DNA from: Cellvibrionales bacterium | Lineage (GTDB): Bacteria > Pseudomonadota > Gammaproteobacteria > Pseudomonadales > JAHEGP01 | DNA: 18,711 nt | Direction of reading: 5' to 3' | Assembly: GCA_024645065.1 (NCBI GenBank) | Contig: JAHEGP010000031.1 | Coordinates: forward strand, 1 to 18,711 | In this document: piece by piece, positions 7,004-13,861 of the stretch | Numbering within the stretch: position 1 is the stretch's first letter | How the letters are laid out: each line of letters opens with the position of its first letter | The notes under the pieces: model-generated | Databases searched by the model: none | Told to the model about the DNA's origin: nothing | What the model saw: only the letters and a program-made list of their open reading frames with translations | Made by a program: the position numbers and the translations under genes

Positions 7004-7318
7004 ATGCGCAAGATCAAGACAGATGACGAAGTTATCGTCATCGCCGGTAAAGACAAAGGCAGCCGTGGCAAAGTTCTGCGCCTGTTGGACGACAACCGGT
7101 TGCTGGTGTCGGGTGTCAACATGATTAAAAAACACCAGAAGCCGAACCCCCAGGCTGGCGTGCCCGGCGGGATTATCGATAGGGAAGCACCGTTGCAGGT
7201 CTCCAACGTGGCTATTTTCAATCCCGCTACCCACAAGGCCGATCGTGTCGGCTTCAAGGTAGAGGGCGGTAAGAAGATACGCGTTTTTAAATCCAGCGGC
7301 GAAGCGGTTGACGCCTGA
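7004..7318 (+). CDS. rplX: Large ribosomal subunit protein L24 (uL24)
   Basis: L24 is one of the two initiators of 50S assembly, binding the 5' end of 23S rRNA, and later sits at the tunnel exit. The 104-residue product carries the KOW motif near the N-terminus (DDEVIVIAGKDKGSRGKVLR, residues 7-26). This is followed by VSGVNMIKKHQKPNPQ and the acidic-aromatic loop region; length equals that of E. coli L24. ATG 7004 has GAGGTC about six bases upstream. Confidence 0.97.
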   Translation: MRKIKTDDEVIVIAGKDKGSRGKVLRLLDDNRLLVSGVNMIKKHQKPNPQAGVPGGIIDREAPLQVSNVAIFNPATHKADRVGFKVEGGKKIRVFKSSGEAVDA

Positions 7319-7337
7319 ACGCAGATAGGTAAAGGCA

Positions 7338-7877
7338 ATGGCAAGGTTGAAAGACGTTTACAACAACGAAATAGTGCCAAAGCTCAAACAAGAGCTGGGC
7401 GTGCAAAATGTGATGCAGGTTCCGCGTATCACCAAGGTCACCCTGAATATGGGGCTCGGTGAAGCAGTGGGCGACAAGAAAGTTCTGGAGCATGCGTTGC
7501 GCGACCTGCAGCAGATTTCCGGTCAAAAGGCGGTCGCGACGGTTGCGCGGCGCTCCATAGCCGGGTTCAAGATTCGCGATGGTTGGCCCATTGGCGCCAA
7601 GGTTACCTTGCGCAGCGATAGAATGTATGAATTTCTCGATCGTTTGATCTCGATCGCTATACCCCGCATCCGGGACTTTCGTGGTATCAGCCCGAAGCAA
7701 TTTGATGGCCGGGGCAATTTTGCGATGGGTGTGACCGAGCAGATTATCTTCCCCGAGATCGATTATGACCAGGTGGATAAATTGCGCGGTCTGGATATCG
7801 TAGTCACAACGAGTGCGCGCAACGACGATGAAGGCCGCGCCTTGTTGCGGGCATTTAACTTCCCTTTGAAGAGCTAG
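7338..7877 (+). CDS. rplE: Large ribosomal subunit protein L5 (uL5)
   Basis: L5 binds 5S rRNA in the central protuberance and touches P-site tRNA and S13 (bridge B1b). The 179-residue product equals the E. coli length. Diagnostic stretches are VPRITKVTLNMGLGEA, ARRSIAGFKIRDGWPIGAKV, PRIRDFRG, FDGRGNFAMGVTEQIIFPE and the end EGRALLRAFNFPLKS. In E. coli, S8 represses the spc operon at the rplX-rplE junction. The short junction here (7319-7337) could be part of such a site, but I could not establish the fold. Confidence 0.97.
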   Translation: MARLKDVYNNEIVPKLKQELGVQNVMQVPRITKVTLNMGLGEAVGDKKVLEHALRDLQQISGQKAVATVARRSIAGFKIRDGWPIGAKVTLRSDRMYEFLDRLISIAIPRIRDFRGISPKQFDGRGNFAMGVTEQIIFPEIDYDQVDKLRGLDIVVTTSARNDDEGRALLRAFNFPLKS

Positions 7878-7890
7878 GAGCCAGCCAACA

Positions 7891-8196
7891 ATGGCCAAAA
7901 CCTCCATGATTGAGCGCGAAAAGAAGCGCGAGCGGACAGTGGCAAGATACGCCAGGAAGCGTGCGGAGCTGAAAGCGATAATTGCCGACCCAGAGGCAGA
8001 AGATGAAGCGCGCTGGGATGCACAGGAAGCCCTGCAAAAACTTCCTCGTGACGCAAGTCCGGTGCGCCAGCGTCGCCGCTGCCAAATGACGGGCCGGCCA
8101 CATGGGGTTTATCGAAAATTTGGGCTGTCGCGCAACAAGTTGCGTGAGGCAGCCATGCGCGGTGATGTGCCGGGCCTGGTTAAATCGAGCTGGTAG
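7891..8196 (+). CDS. rpsN: Small ribosomal subunit protein S14 (uS14), zinc-free form
   Basis: S14 is a late-assembly protein of the 30S head near S3 and S10. The product is 101 residues with the C-terminal signature TGRPHGVYRKFGLSRNKLRE followed by AAMRGDVPGL. It contains a single cysteine (in RRRCQMTG) and no CxxC pairs. It is therefore the long, zinc-independent type usual in gammaproteobacteria, not the 61-residue zinc-binding paralogue. AGGAG at 7876-7880 overlaps the rplE stop. Confidence 0.97.
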   Translation: MAKTSMIEREKKRERTVARYARKRAELKAIIADPEAEDEARWDAQEALQKLPRDASPVRQRRRCQMTGRPHGVYRKFGLSRNKLREAAMRGDVPGLVKSSW

Positions 8197-8226
8197 ACGC
8201 GTGCGCGTTACAGGAGCAATGAAACA

Positions 8227-8622
8227 ATGAGTATGCAAGATCCACTGGCAGATATGCTGACGAGGATTCGCAACGCACAAATGGCGGGTATGGCAGCTGT
8301 CAGCATACCGTCCTCAAAAGTGAAAGTAGCGCTGGTCGAGGTGCTGAAGAGCGAAGGCTATGTGGGTGACTTCGAGGTGCAGGATATCGATGGGCACAAG
8401 GCGCTGACGATTAGCCTGAAGTACTACCAGGGGCGACCGGTTATCGAAGAGCTGAAGAGAGCCAGCCGGCCCGGATTGCGTTGTTATGCCAGCAAGGACG
8501 AGTTGCCGAAAGTAAGAGGTGGGCTGGGAGTGGCGATTGTCTCGACCAGTAAGGGTGTTATGACCGATCGTGCTGCAAGAGCGGCTGGTGTTGGTGGTGA
8601 AGTCCTCTGTACCGTTTTTTGA
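8227..8622 (+). CDS. rpsH: Small ribosomal subunit protein S8 (uS8)
   Basis: S8 is a primary 16S rRNA binder in the platform. In E. coli it is also the translational repressor of the spc operon. The 131-residue product (E. coli 130) starts MSMQDPLADMLTRIRNAQ. It ends with the RNA-binding C-terminal part KVRGGLGVAIVSTSKGVMTD and GGEVLCTVF. AGGAG at 8212-8216 with a ten-base spacing supports ATG 8227 over the ATG two codons later. Confidence 0.97.
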   Translation: MSMQDPLADMLTRIRNAQMAGMAAVSIPSSKVKVALVEVLKSEGYVGDFEVQDIDGHKALTISLKYYQGRPVIEELKRASRPGLRCYASKDELPKVRGGLGVAIVSTSKGVMTDRAARAAGVGGEVLCTVF

Positions 8623-8652
8623 TAGCGCTTGATGTTTGACAGGTAAGCAAAT

Positions 8653-9186
8653 ATGTCACGAGTAGGAAATACACCGGTGGAGGTTCCTGCCGGAGTTGAA
8701 GTCAAGCTCCAGGGTCAACAGGTATCGGTCAAGGGTGGCAAGGGCAAGCTGGATTTTCAGGTTCACGATGCTGTGCTGGTGGAACAGGACGGGAAAGTTC
8801 TGAACTTATCGCCGCGCAATGGCGGCAAGCTTGCCAGTGCGATGACCGGAACCATGCGCGTATTGATCAACAACATGGTGACCGGCGTCAGTGAGGGCTT
8901 TGAGAAGAAGCTGGAGCTGAACGGCGTAGGTTACCGGGCCAGGGTATCGGGCAACACAGTCAATTTAACGCTGGGGTTTTCCCATCCGGTTGACTACGAA
9001 CTTCCCGCCGGCGTAACCGCCGAAACTCCCAGCCAGACCGAGATAGTGGTCAAGGGTATCGATAAGCAATTGGTTGGCCAGGTTGCCGCGGAAATTCGCG
9101 GGTTTCGTCCACCTGAGCCCTACAAGGGCAAGGGCGTGCGCTATTCCGGTGAATACGTGCGGCGCAAGGAAACCAAGAAAAAGTAA
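8653..9186 (+). CDS. rplF: Large ribosomal subunit protein L6 (uL6)
   Basis: L6 lies near the sarcin-ricin loop at the factor-binding site. The 177-residue length is the same as in E. coli. It consists of two duplicated alpha-beta domains. Conserved stretches are MSRVGNTPVEVPAGVEV, the central ELNGVGYRARV with LTLGFSHPV, and the signature EIRGFRPPEPYKGKGVRY before a lysine-rich end. AGGTAAG precedes ATG 8653, and rplR follows after 11 bases. Confidence 0.97.
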   Translation: MSRVGNTPVEVPAGVEVKLQGQQVSVKGGKGKLDFQVHDAVLVEQDGKVLNLSPRNGGKLASAMTGTMRVLINNMVTGVSEGFEKKLELNGVGYRARVSGNTVNLTLGFSHPVDYELPAGVTAETPSQTEIVVKGIDKQLVGQVAAEIRGFRPPEPYKGKGVRYSGEYVRRKETKKK

Positions 9187-9197
9187 CGAGGTAGCTC

Positions 9198-9548
9198 ATG
9201 AGCGCAAAGAAAACTGCAAGACTGCGTCGGTCGCGCCGCAGCCGCGCCAAGATACGCGAGCTGGGCGCGACGCGTTTGTGTATTTATCGTACGCCGCGTC
9301 ACATTTATGCGCAGGTCATAGCCGGCTCCGGCGACCAGGTATTGGCTTCGGCTTCTACCCTGGACAAGAACCTGCGACAGGGTTCTACCGGGAACACAGA
9401 TGCCGCTACCAAGGTAGGGGCGCTGATTGCCGAGAGAGCCAAAGCGGCAGGTATTGACAAGGTGGCGTTCGATCGCAGTGGTTACAAGTACCACGGTCGA
9501 GTCAAGGCGCTGGCCGAGGCGGCCCGTGAAGGCGGACTGGAGTTTTAG
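9198..9548 (+). CDS. rplR: Large ribosomal subunit protein L18 (uL18)
   Basis: L18 binds 5S rRNA together with L5. The 116-residue product (E. coli 117) opens with a very basic segment (KKTARLRRSRRSRAKIREL, residues 4-22). The globular RNA-binding fold follows: RLCIYRTPRHIYAQVI, a LASAST stretch, and the end DRSGYKYHGRVKALAEAARE. The stop codon lies inside a doubled TTTAGGG (9544-9557) that also supplies the rpsE ribosome binding site. Confidence 0.96.
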   Translation: MSAKKTARLRRSRRSRAKIRELGATRLCIYRTPRHIYAQVIAGSGDQVLASASTLDKNLRQGSTGNTDAATKVGALIAERAKAAGIDKVAFDRSGYKYHGRVKALAEAAREGGLEF

Positions 9549-9564
9549 GGTTTAGGGTAACGAT

Positions 9565-10077
9565 ATGGCGTATAAAGATCAGGGCGATAAAGGTCAGACA
9601 GAAGGTCTGCAGGAGAAGCTGGTTCAGGTGAACCGAGTGGCCAAAGTGGTGAAGGGCGGCCGCATCTTTGGTTTCACTGCGTTGACTGTCGTCGGCGATG
9701 GCAAAGGCCGGGTTGGTTTTGGCCGCGGCAAGGCGAGGGAAGTTCCGGTCGCGATCCAGAAGGCAATGGAGGCGGCCCGCCGCAATATGATCGATGTGCA
9801 GCTCGACGGAGATACCATCCAGTATCCGGTGAAGGCAGCGCACGGCGCCTCCAAAATTTATATGCAGCCCGCTTCAGCTGGTACCGGGATCATTGCCGGA
9901 GGGGCAATGAGAGCGGTTCTGGAGTTGGCCGGGGTGCACAACGTACTGGCAAAGTGCTACGGCTCAACCAACCCGGTCAACGTCGTGCGGGCAACCTTTA
10001 ACGGGTTACAGCAAATGCGTTCGCCGGACGATGTGGCGCAAAAGCGCGGCAAGACACTGGAAGAAATACTGGATTAA
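9565..10077 (+). CDS. rpsE: Small ribosomal subunit protein S5 (uS5)
   Basis: S5 forms part of the mRNA entry channel and the S4-S5 interface that affects decoding accuracy. The 170-residue product (E. coli 167) has the N-terminal double-stranded-RNA-binding fold: LVQVNRVAKVVKGGRIFGF, then ALTVVGDGKGRVGFGRGKA. The C-terminal domain follows, with GTGIIAGGAMRAVLELAG and the NPVNVVRATFNGLQQM stretch. The spectinomycin-loop region (VAKVVKGGR) shows no deletion. ATG 9565 follows AGGGTAA. Confidence 0.97.
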   Translation: MAYKDQGDKGQTEGLQEKLVQVNRVAKVVKGGRIFGFTALTVVGDGKGRVGFGRGKAREVPVAIQKAMEAARRNMIDVQLDGDTIQYPVKAAHGASKIYMQPASAGTGIIAGGAMRAVLELAGVHNVLAKCYGSTNPVNVVRATFNGLQQMRSPDDVAQKRGKTLEEILD

Positions 10078-10092
10078 GGGCAGGTAGCAGAA

Positions 10093-10278
10093 ATGGCCAA
10101 CAAAACCATCAAAGTGACCCAGATTCGCAGCACGATTGGTCGCCTGGAGTCGCACAAGGCCTGCCTTCGAGGTCTCGGGCTGCGGCGGATCGGTCACACA
10201 GTCAGCGTCGAAGACACGCCTGCGGTGCGCGGCATGATAAATAGGGCGAATTACCTGGTACAGGTAGAGGAAGCGTAA
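10093..10278 (+). CDS. rpmD: Large ribosomal subunit protein L30 (uL30)
   Basis: L30 is a small 23S rRNA-binding protein on the 50S back. The 61-residue product (E. coli 59) shows the family pattern KTIKVTQIRSTIGRLESHK, GLGLRRIGHTV and the C-terminal GMINRANYLVQVEEA. It has AGGGCAGG before ATG 10093, and its stop lies two bases before rplO. Confidence 0.96.
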   Translation: MANKTIKVTQIRSTIGRLESHKACLRGLGLRRIGHTVSVEDTPAVRGMINRANYLVQVEEA

Positions 10279-10280
10279 AC

Positions 10281-10727
10281 ATGACTGAAGGCTTGCGTTT
10301 AAACAAGCTGAGCCCCGCTCCGGGCCGGGTCAGGGAAGCTCGCAGGGCCGGTCGCGGTATCGGCAGCGGTCTTGGCAAGACTGGTGGCCGTGGCCATAAA
10401 GGGCAGAAATCGCGCTCCGGCGGGACTGTTCGGCCGGGTTTTGAAGGGGGCCAAATGCCCCTGCAGAAGCGGCTGCCAAAATATGGCTTCAGCTCGCGAG
10501 TCGGGCGCGCCACAGCGAGTATCCGTTTGGCAGAGTTGAACAAGGTCGAGGGGGATACCGTTGATCTGGAGGCGCTGCGCAAGGCTGGTTTGGTCACAGC
10601 AAGTATTTCCCGCGCCAGGGTGTTCCTGTCGGGAGAGCTAAAGCGCTCCATGGCGGTCAAGGGGTTGGGTGTAACCAAGGGTGCGCGAGCCGCTATTGAA
10701 GCTGCCGGCGGCTCGGTAGAGGAATAA
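10281..10727 (+). CDS. rplO: Large ribosomal subunit protein L15 (uL15)
   Basis: L15 is a late-stage 50S assembly protein with a long extended N-terminus that threads into 23S rRNA. The 148-residue product (E. coli 144) has this Gly/Arg/Lys-rich arm (GRGIGSGLGKTGGRGHKGQK, about residues 25-44, then FEGGQMPLQKRLPKYGF). The folded C-terminal domain ends in KGARAAIEAAGGSVEE. The stop TAA (10725-10727) abuts the secY ATG, so the two are likely translationally coupled. Confidence 0.97.
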   Translation: MTEGLRLNKLSPAPGRVREARRAGRGIGSGLGKTGGRGHKGQKSRSGGTVRPGFEGGQMPLQKRLPKYGFSSRVGRATASIRLAELNKVEGDTVDLEALRKAGLVTASISRARVFLSGELKRSMAVKGLGVTKGARAAIEAAGGSVEE

Positions 10728-12056
10728 ATGGCTAATCCTAAGCTGGCCCAGCAGGCTGGGAAAGGTAACTCCGGCATGGGTGAGCTGTGGGCTCGCCTGC
10801 GGTTTTTGTTTCTGGCGATTTTGGTTTATCGGGTGGGAACTCATATCCCTGTGCCCGGGATCGATCCCGAACGGCTGGCGACGATGTTCAATCAGAACCA
10901 GGGCACGATTCTGGGTCTGTTCAACATGTTTTCCGGTGGAGCGCTGGAGCGCATGAGTATCCTGGCTCTGGGGATCATGCCGTACATCTCTGCGTCGATC
11001 ATCATGCAGTTGATGTCGGCGGTCTCGCCCCACCTTGAGCAACTGAAAAAAGAGGGTGAGGCGGGGCGGCGCAAAATCAGCCAGTATACGCGCTACGCAA
11101 CTGTCGCGCTGGCGTTGATACAAGCATCAGGTATGGCGGTCAGCCTCGCCAGCCAGAATCTGGCCTACGCCCCGGGCTTTACCTTTTATTTCGTCGCGAT
11201 AACATCCCTGGTCACGGGCGCGGTGTTTATGATGTGGTTGGGCGAGCAGATGACCGAGCGGGGGATCGGCAACGGGATATCAATGCTGATCTTTGCCGGT
11301 ATCGTTGCGGGCTTGCCGGGTGCAATCGGCCAGTCACTTGAGCAGGCGCGCCAGGGTGAGCTGAACATACTGGTACTGTTGTTCATGCTGGTGTTAGCCT
11401 TCGTCGTCATTTTTTGCATTGTCTTTATCGAGCGCGGCCAGCGCCGTATCGCGGTGCACTACGCACGCAGGCAGCAGGGACGCAAGTCCTTCGCTGCGCA
11501 GAGCAGTTTTTTGCCGTTGAAGGTCAATATGGCCGGGGTGATACCGGCTATCTTCGCCAGTAGCATTTTGCTGTTCCCGGCATCCCTGGCCCAGTGGTTT
11601 GGTCAGTCGTCCAATATGGAGTGGCTGCAGGAACTGTCCCTGGCGATCGGGCCGGGGCAGCCCCTCAACATTATCTTGTTTACGATTTTGATCGTGTTTT
11701 TCTGTTTCTTTTATACCGCGTTGATGTTTAACCCGGAGGAGGTTGCAGACAATCTCAAACGATCCGGCGCGTTTATCCCGGGCATTCGCCCGGGCAAGCA
11801 CACAGCCGACTATATCGATGGCGTGCTGACCCGCCTGACCATGTTTGGATCAGCCTACATCGCTGCCGTGTGCCTGTTGCCCCAGTTTCTGGTGGTCGCC
11901 TGGAATGTGCCGTTTTACCTCGGTGGCACATCGTTGTTGATCGTGGTGGTGGTGGTCATGGATTTTATGGCGCAGGTTCAGTCCCACCTGATGTCCCATC
12001 AATATGATCACTTGATGAAGAAGTCCAATTTGAAAAGTTATGGTGGCCGCAGCTAA
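10728..12056 (+). CDS. secY: Protein translocase channel subunit SecY
   Basis: SecY is the channel of the SecYEG inner-membrane translocon, used by SecA for export and by ribosomes for membrane insertion. The product is 442 residues (E. coli 443). Ten hydrophobic segments can be seen near residues 23-42, 76-97, 122-142, 153-171, 183-203, 213-234, 272-292, 312-333, 371-392 and 398-413. The plug region (about 60-73, ILGLFNMFSGGALER) is typical. The cytosolic loop before segment 9 keeps GAFIPGIRPG, where Arg354 corresponds to the E. coli Arg357 essential for SecA function. The GERGIGNG-like stretch reads TERGIGNGISML. Its place between rplO and rpmJ is standard. Confidence 0.98.
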   Translation: MANPKLAQQAGKGNSGMGELWARLRFLFLAILVYRVGTHIPVPGIDPERLATMFNQNQGTILGLFNMFSGGALERMSILALGIMPYISASIIMQLMSAVSPHLEQLKKEGEAGRRKISQYTRYATVALALIQASGMAVSLASQNLAYAPGFTFYFVAITSLVTGAVFMMWLGEQMTERGIGNGISMLIFAGIVAGLPGAIGQSLEQARQGELNILVLLFMLVLAFVVIFCIVFIERGQRRIAVHYARRQQGRKSFAAQSSFLPLKVNMAGVIPAIFASSILLFPASLAQWFGQSSNMEWLQELSLAIGPGQPLNIILFTILIVFFCFFYTALMFNPEEVADNLKRSGAFIPGIRPGKHTADYIDGVLTRLTMFGSAYIAAVCLLPQFLVVAWNVPFYLGGTSLLIVVVVVMDFMAQVQSHLMSHQYDHLMKKSNLKSYGGRS

Positions 12057-12098
12057 GGCGCGGTCAGTAGAGAGCCTGTTGAATATTTGGAGTACGTA

Positions 12099-12215
12099 AT
12101 GAAAGTCAGGGCTTCAGTAAAAAAAGTTTGTCGCAACTGCAAGATCATCAGGCGCAGGGGTTCGGTTCGGGTGATCTGCAAAACCGAACCGCGCCATAAG
12201 CAGCGTCAGGGTTAG
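12099..12215 (+). CDS. rpmJ: Large ribosomal subunit protein L36 (bL36), zinc-binding form
   Basis: I translated this short gene by hand from ATG 12099 to TAG 12213. The 38-residue product starts MKVRASVKKVCRNCKIIRRR and ends PRHKQRQG, the same length as E. coli L36. Cys11, Cys14, Cys27 and His33 form the zinc ribbon, so this is the C+ form. GGAG at 12089-12092 gives a good ribosome binding site. L36 helps fold 23S rRNA near the elongation-factor site. It closes the spc group. Confidence 0.97.
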   Translation: MKVRASVKKVCRNCKIIRRRGSVRVICKTEPRHKQRQG

Positions 12216-12245
12216 TTCACCGGGGCCTGTTAGTATGACGGGCTA

Positions 12246-12274
12246 TTGATTTTTGTTTACTTAGTCGCTATCCT
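12246..12274 (+). promoter_or_regulatory. Candidate sigma-70 promoter of the alpha operon
   Basis: TTGATT at 12246-12251 and TATCCT at 12269-12274 each match the consensus at 4 of 6 positions, with a 17-base spacer. The site lies in the 134-base rpmJ-rpsM gap, the widest gap in the spc/alpha part, where some bacteria have an internal promoter. The match is modest, so readthrough from upstream may dominate. Confidence 0.45.
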
Positions 12275-12302
12275 TTGGCGCCTTTTTTGCAGGTCAAAAC
12301 CC

Positions 12303-12319
12303 TTCTGGTGCGGCCAGGG
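12303..12319 (+). promoter_or_regulatory. Hairpin in the rpsM leader
   Basis: TTCTGG (12303-12308) can pair with CCAGGG (12314-12319), six pairs including two G-U, around a 5-nt loop. In E. coli the leader before rpsM folds into a pseudoknot bound by S4 to repress the operon. This hairpin lies in the corresponding place, but I cannot show the full pseudoknot. Confidence 0.3.
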
Positions 12320-12349
12320 CAAAATCGTAGATTAGATGGAGTGGATTGA

Positions 12350-12706
12350 ATGGCTCGTATAGCTGGAGTCAACATACCGGACAACAAACACGCTGTGGTG
12401 TCCCTTACCTACATATACGGTATTGGTCGTACGACTGCTCAAAGGTTGTGCTCAGCGAGTGGTGTCGTGGAAACAACCAAGATTGGCGAGCTGGATGAAC
12501 AGCAGATGGACAATCTGCGCAATGAGGTTGCCAAACTCAATGTGGAAGGTGACCTGCGGCGTGACGTCAACATGAATATCAAGCGCTTGCTGGACCTGGG
12601 TTGTTACCGGGGCCTGCGGCATCGCCGCGGCTTGCCGGTTCGGGGACAGCGCACCAAGACCAACGCCAGGACCCGTAAGGGCCCGCGTCGGCCAATCAAA
12701 CGCTAG
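12350..12706 (+). CDS. rpsM: Small ribosomal subunit protein S13 (uS13)
   Basis: S13 sits at the top of the 30S head, bridges to L5 and contacts P-site tRNA. The 118-residue product equals the E. coli length. It begins MARIAGVNIPDNKHAVVSL, has the helix-two-turn-helix motif YIYGIGRTTAQRLC, and ends with the basic tail RGQRTKTNARTRKGPRRPIK that reaches the decoding site. GGAG at 12338-12341 precedes ATG 12350. First gene of the alpha group. Confidence 0.97.
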   Translation: MARIAGVNIPDNKHAVVSLTYIYGIGRTTAQRLCSASGVVETTKIGELDEQQMDNLRNEVAKLNVEGDLRRDVNMNIKRLLDLGCYRGLRHRRGLPVRGQRTKTNARTRKGPRRPIKR

Positions 12707-12738
12707 CCCTCACGGCTGATTAGATGAGTTTAGTGTAG

Positions 12739-12755
12739 CTGCACCACTTGTGCAG
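12739..12755 (+). promoter_or_regulatory. Hairpin between rpsM and rpsK
   Basis: CTGCAC (12739-12744) and GTGCAG (12750-12755) form a perfect 6-bp stem with a 5-nt loop, extendable by one G-U pair. It lies 26 bases before the rpsK ATG in a 75-base gap. No T-run follows, so it is not a terminator. It might protect RNA ends or influence rpsK initiation, but the function is unknown. Confidence 0.4.
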
Positions 12756-12781
12756 TGCTGATATTAAACGGGATTTTTGAA

Positions 12782-13174
12782 ATGGCAAAAGGCACTACCA
12801 AACCAGTTCGCAAGAAGGTAAAGATTTCGGTCGTCGATGGCATTGCGCACATCTATGCATCGTTCAATAACACCATCGTGACCATTACGGATCGCCAGGG
12901 AAACACATTGTCCTGGGCTACGTCCGGTGGCTCCGGGTTTCGTGGTTCTCGCAAGAGTACCCCGTTTGCGGCGCAGGTTGCAGCTGAACGAGCTGGCCTG
13001 GCTGCACAGGAATATGGACTGAAAAACCTTGACGTGGAAGTCAAAGGTCCCGGTCCGGGCCGGGAGTCCGCTATCCGGTCGCTGAACAATGTGGGTTACA
13101 AGATTACCAATATCACCGATGTGACCCCGATTCCCCACAACGGTTGTCGCCCGCCTAAAAAGCGTCGTGTTTAA
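12782..13174 (+). CDS. rpsK: Small ribosomal subunit protein S11 (uS11)
   Basis: S11 is a platform protein that contacts mRNA near the E site. The 130-residue product (E. coli 129) starts MAKGTTKPVRKKVKISVVDG and contains SFNNTIVTITDRQGN, then SGGSGFRGSRKSTPFAAQVA. It ends PHNGCRPPKKRRV; in E. coli the Asn-Gly here is converted to isoaspartate. I rejected the in-frame GTG at 12755 because ATG 12782 gives the conserved N-terminus. Its ribosome binding site (CGGGA, about 12769-12773) is weak for so highly expressed a gene, which hints at coupling to rpsM or to the upstream hairpin. Confidence 0.97.
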   Translation: MAKGTTKPVRKKVKISVVDGIAHIYASFNNTIVTITDRQGNTLSWATSGGSGFRGSRKSTPFAAQVAAERAGLAAQEYGLKNLDVEVKGPGPGRESAIRSLNNVGYKITNITDVTPIPHNGCRPPKKRRV

Positions 13175-13204
13175 TCGATTGAGTCAGAACAGGATTTATT
13201 TACC

Positions 13205-13825
13205 ATGGCAAGATATATAGGCCCTACCTGTAAATTATCCCGGCGTGAAGGCACTGACCTTTTCCTGAAGAGCGGTGTGAGGCCGTTGGAATCCAAGTGC
13301 AAGCCGGAATCCACCCCTGGTCAGCAGGGCATGCGCCGTGGGCGCCTGTCTGACTATGGGGTGCAGTTGCGTGAAAAGCAGAAAGTACGCCGCATGTACG
13401 GGCTGCTTGAGCGCCAGTTCCGCAACTATTACAAGCATGCCGCTCGACGTAAGGGCGCTACCGGCGAAAACCTGCTGCAGCTGCTCGAGTGCCGTTTGGA
13501 TAACGTCGTGTATCGTATGGGTTACGGTTCCACCCGCGCCGAAGCACGGCAGCTGGTCAGTCACAAGGCGATACTTGTCAATGGTCAATCGGTGAATATT
13601 CCGTCATACCAGGTGGCGGCCGGGGACGTGATCGCGGTAAAGGAGAAGGCTCGCAACCAGTTGCGAGTGCAGTCCGCCCTGGCCCTATCCGACAACCGCG
13701 CTCCTTGCGAGTGGATGGAAGTCGACAGTAAGAAGATGGAAGGGGTGTTCAAAGCGGTCCCTGACCGGGCTGATTTGTCTCCGGAAATCAACGAGAACCT
13801 GATTGTAGAACTTTACTCGAAGTAA
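13205..13825 (+). CDS. rpsD: Small ribosomal subunit protein S4 (uS4)
   Basis: S4 nucleates 30S assembly, helps form the mRNA entry site, and represses the alpha operon in E. coli. The 206-residue product has the E. coli length. Conserved parts are LSRREGTDLFLKSGVRPLE, LSDYGVQLREKQKVRRMYG, RQFRNYYK, and the S4 RNA-binding domain CRLDNVVYRMGYGSTRAEAR followed by QLVSHKAILVNG. The C-terminal helix ENLIVELYSK closes it. AGGAT precedes ATG 13205. Confidence 0.97.
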   Translation: MARYIGPTCKLSRREGTDLFLKSGVRPLESKCKPESTPGQQGMRRGRLSDYGVQLREKQKVRRMYGLLERQFRNYYKHAARRKGATGENLLQLLECRLDNVVYRMGYGSTRAEARQLVSHKAILVNGQSVNIPSYQVAAGDVIAVKEKARNQLRVQSALALSDNRAPCEWMEVDSKKMEGVFKAVPDRADLSPEINENLIVELYSK

Positions 13826-13861
13826 CAAACTCTTCTTCGACCCAGCGCCGCAGGTAAAGAT

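Noticed and set aside
7319..7337. S8 repressor site at the rplX-rplE junction
   Set aside because: Expected from E. coli, but I could not build the characteristic helix from the sequence, so I do not report it as a feature.
9544..9557. Telomere-like doubled TTTAGGG
   Set aside because: Only two units, formed by the rplR stop codon and the rpsE ribosome binding site; not a repeat array.
12277..12288. GGCGCC followed by six T residues before rpsM, resembling a terminator
   Set aside because: GGCGCC is only a short palindrome with no loop, and no longer stem precedes the T-run.
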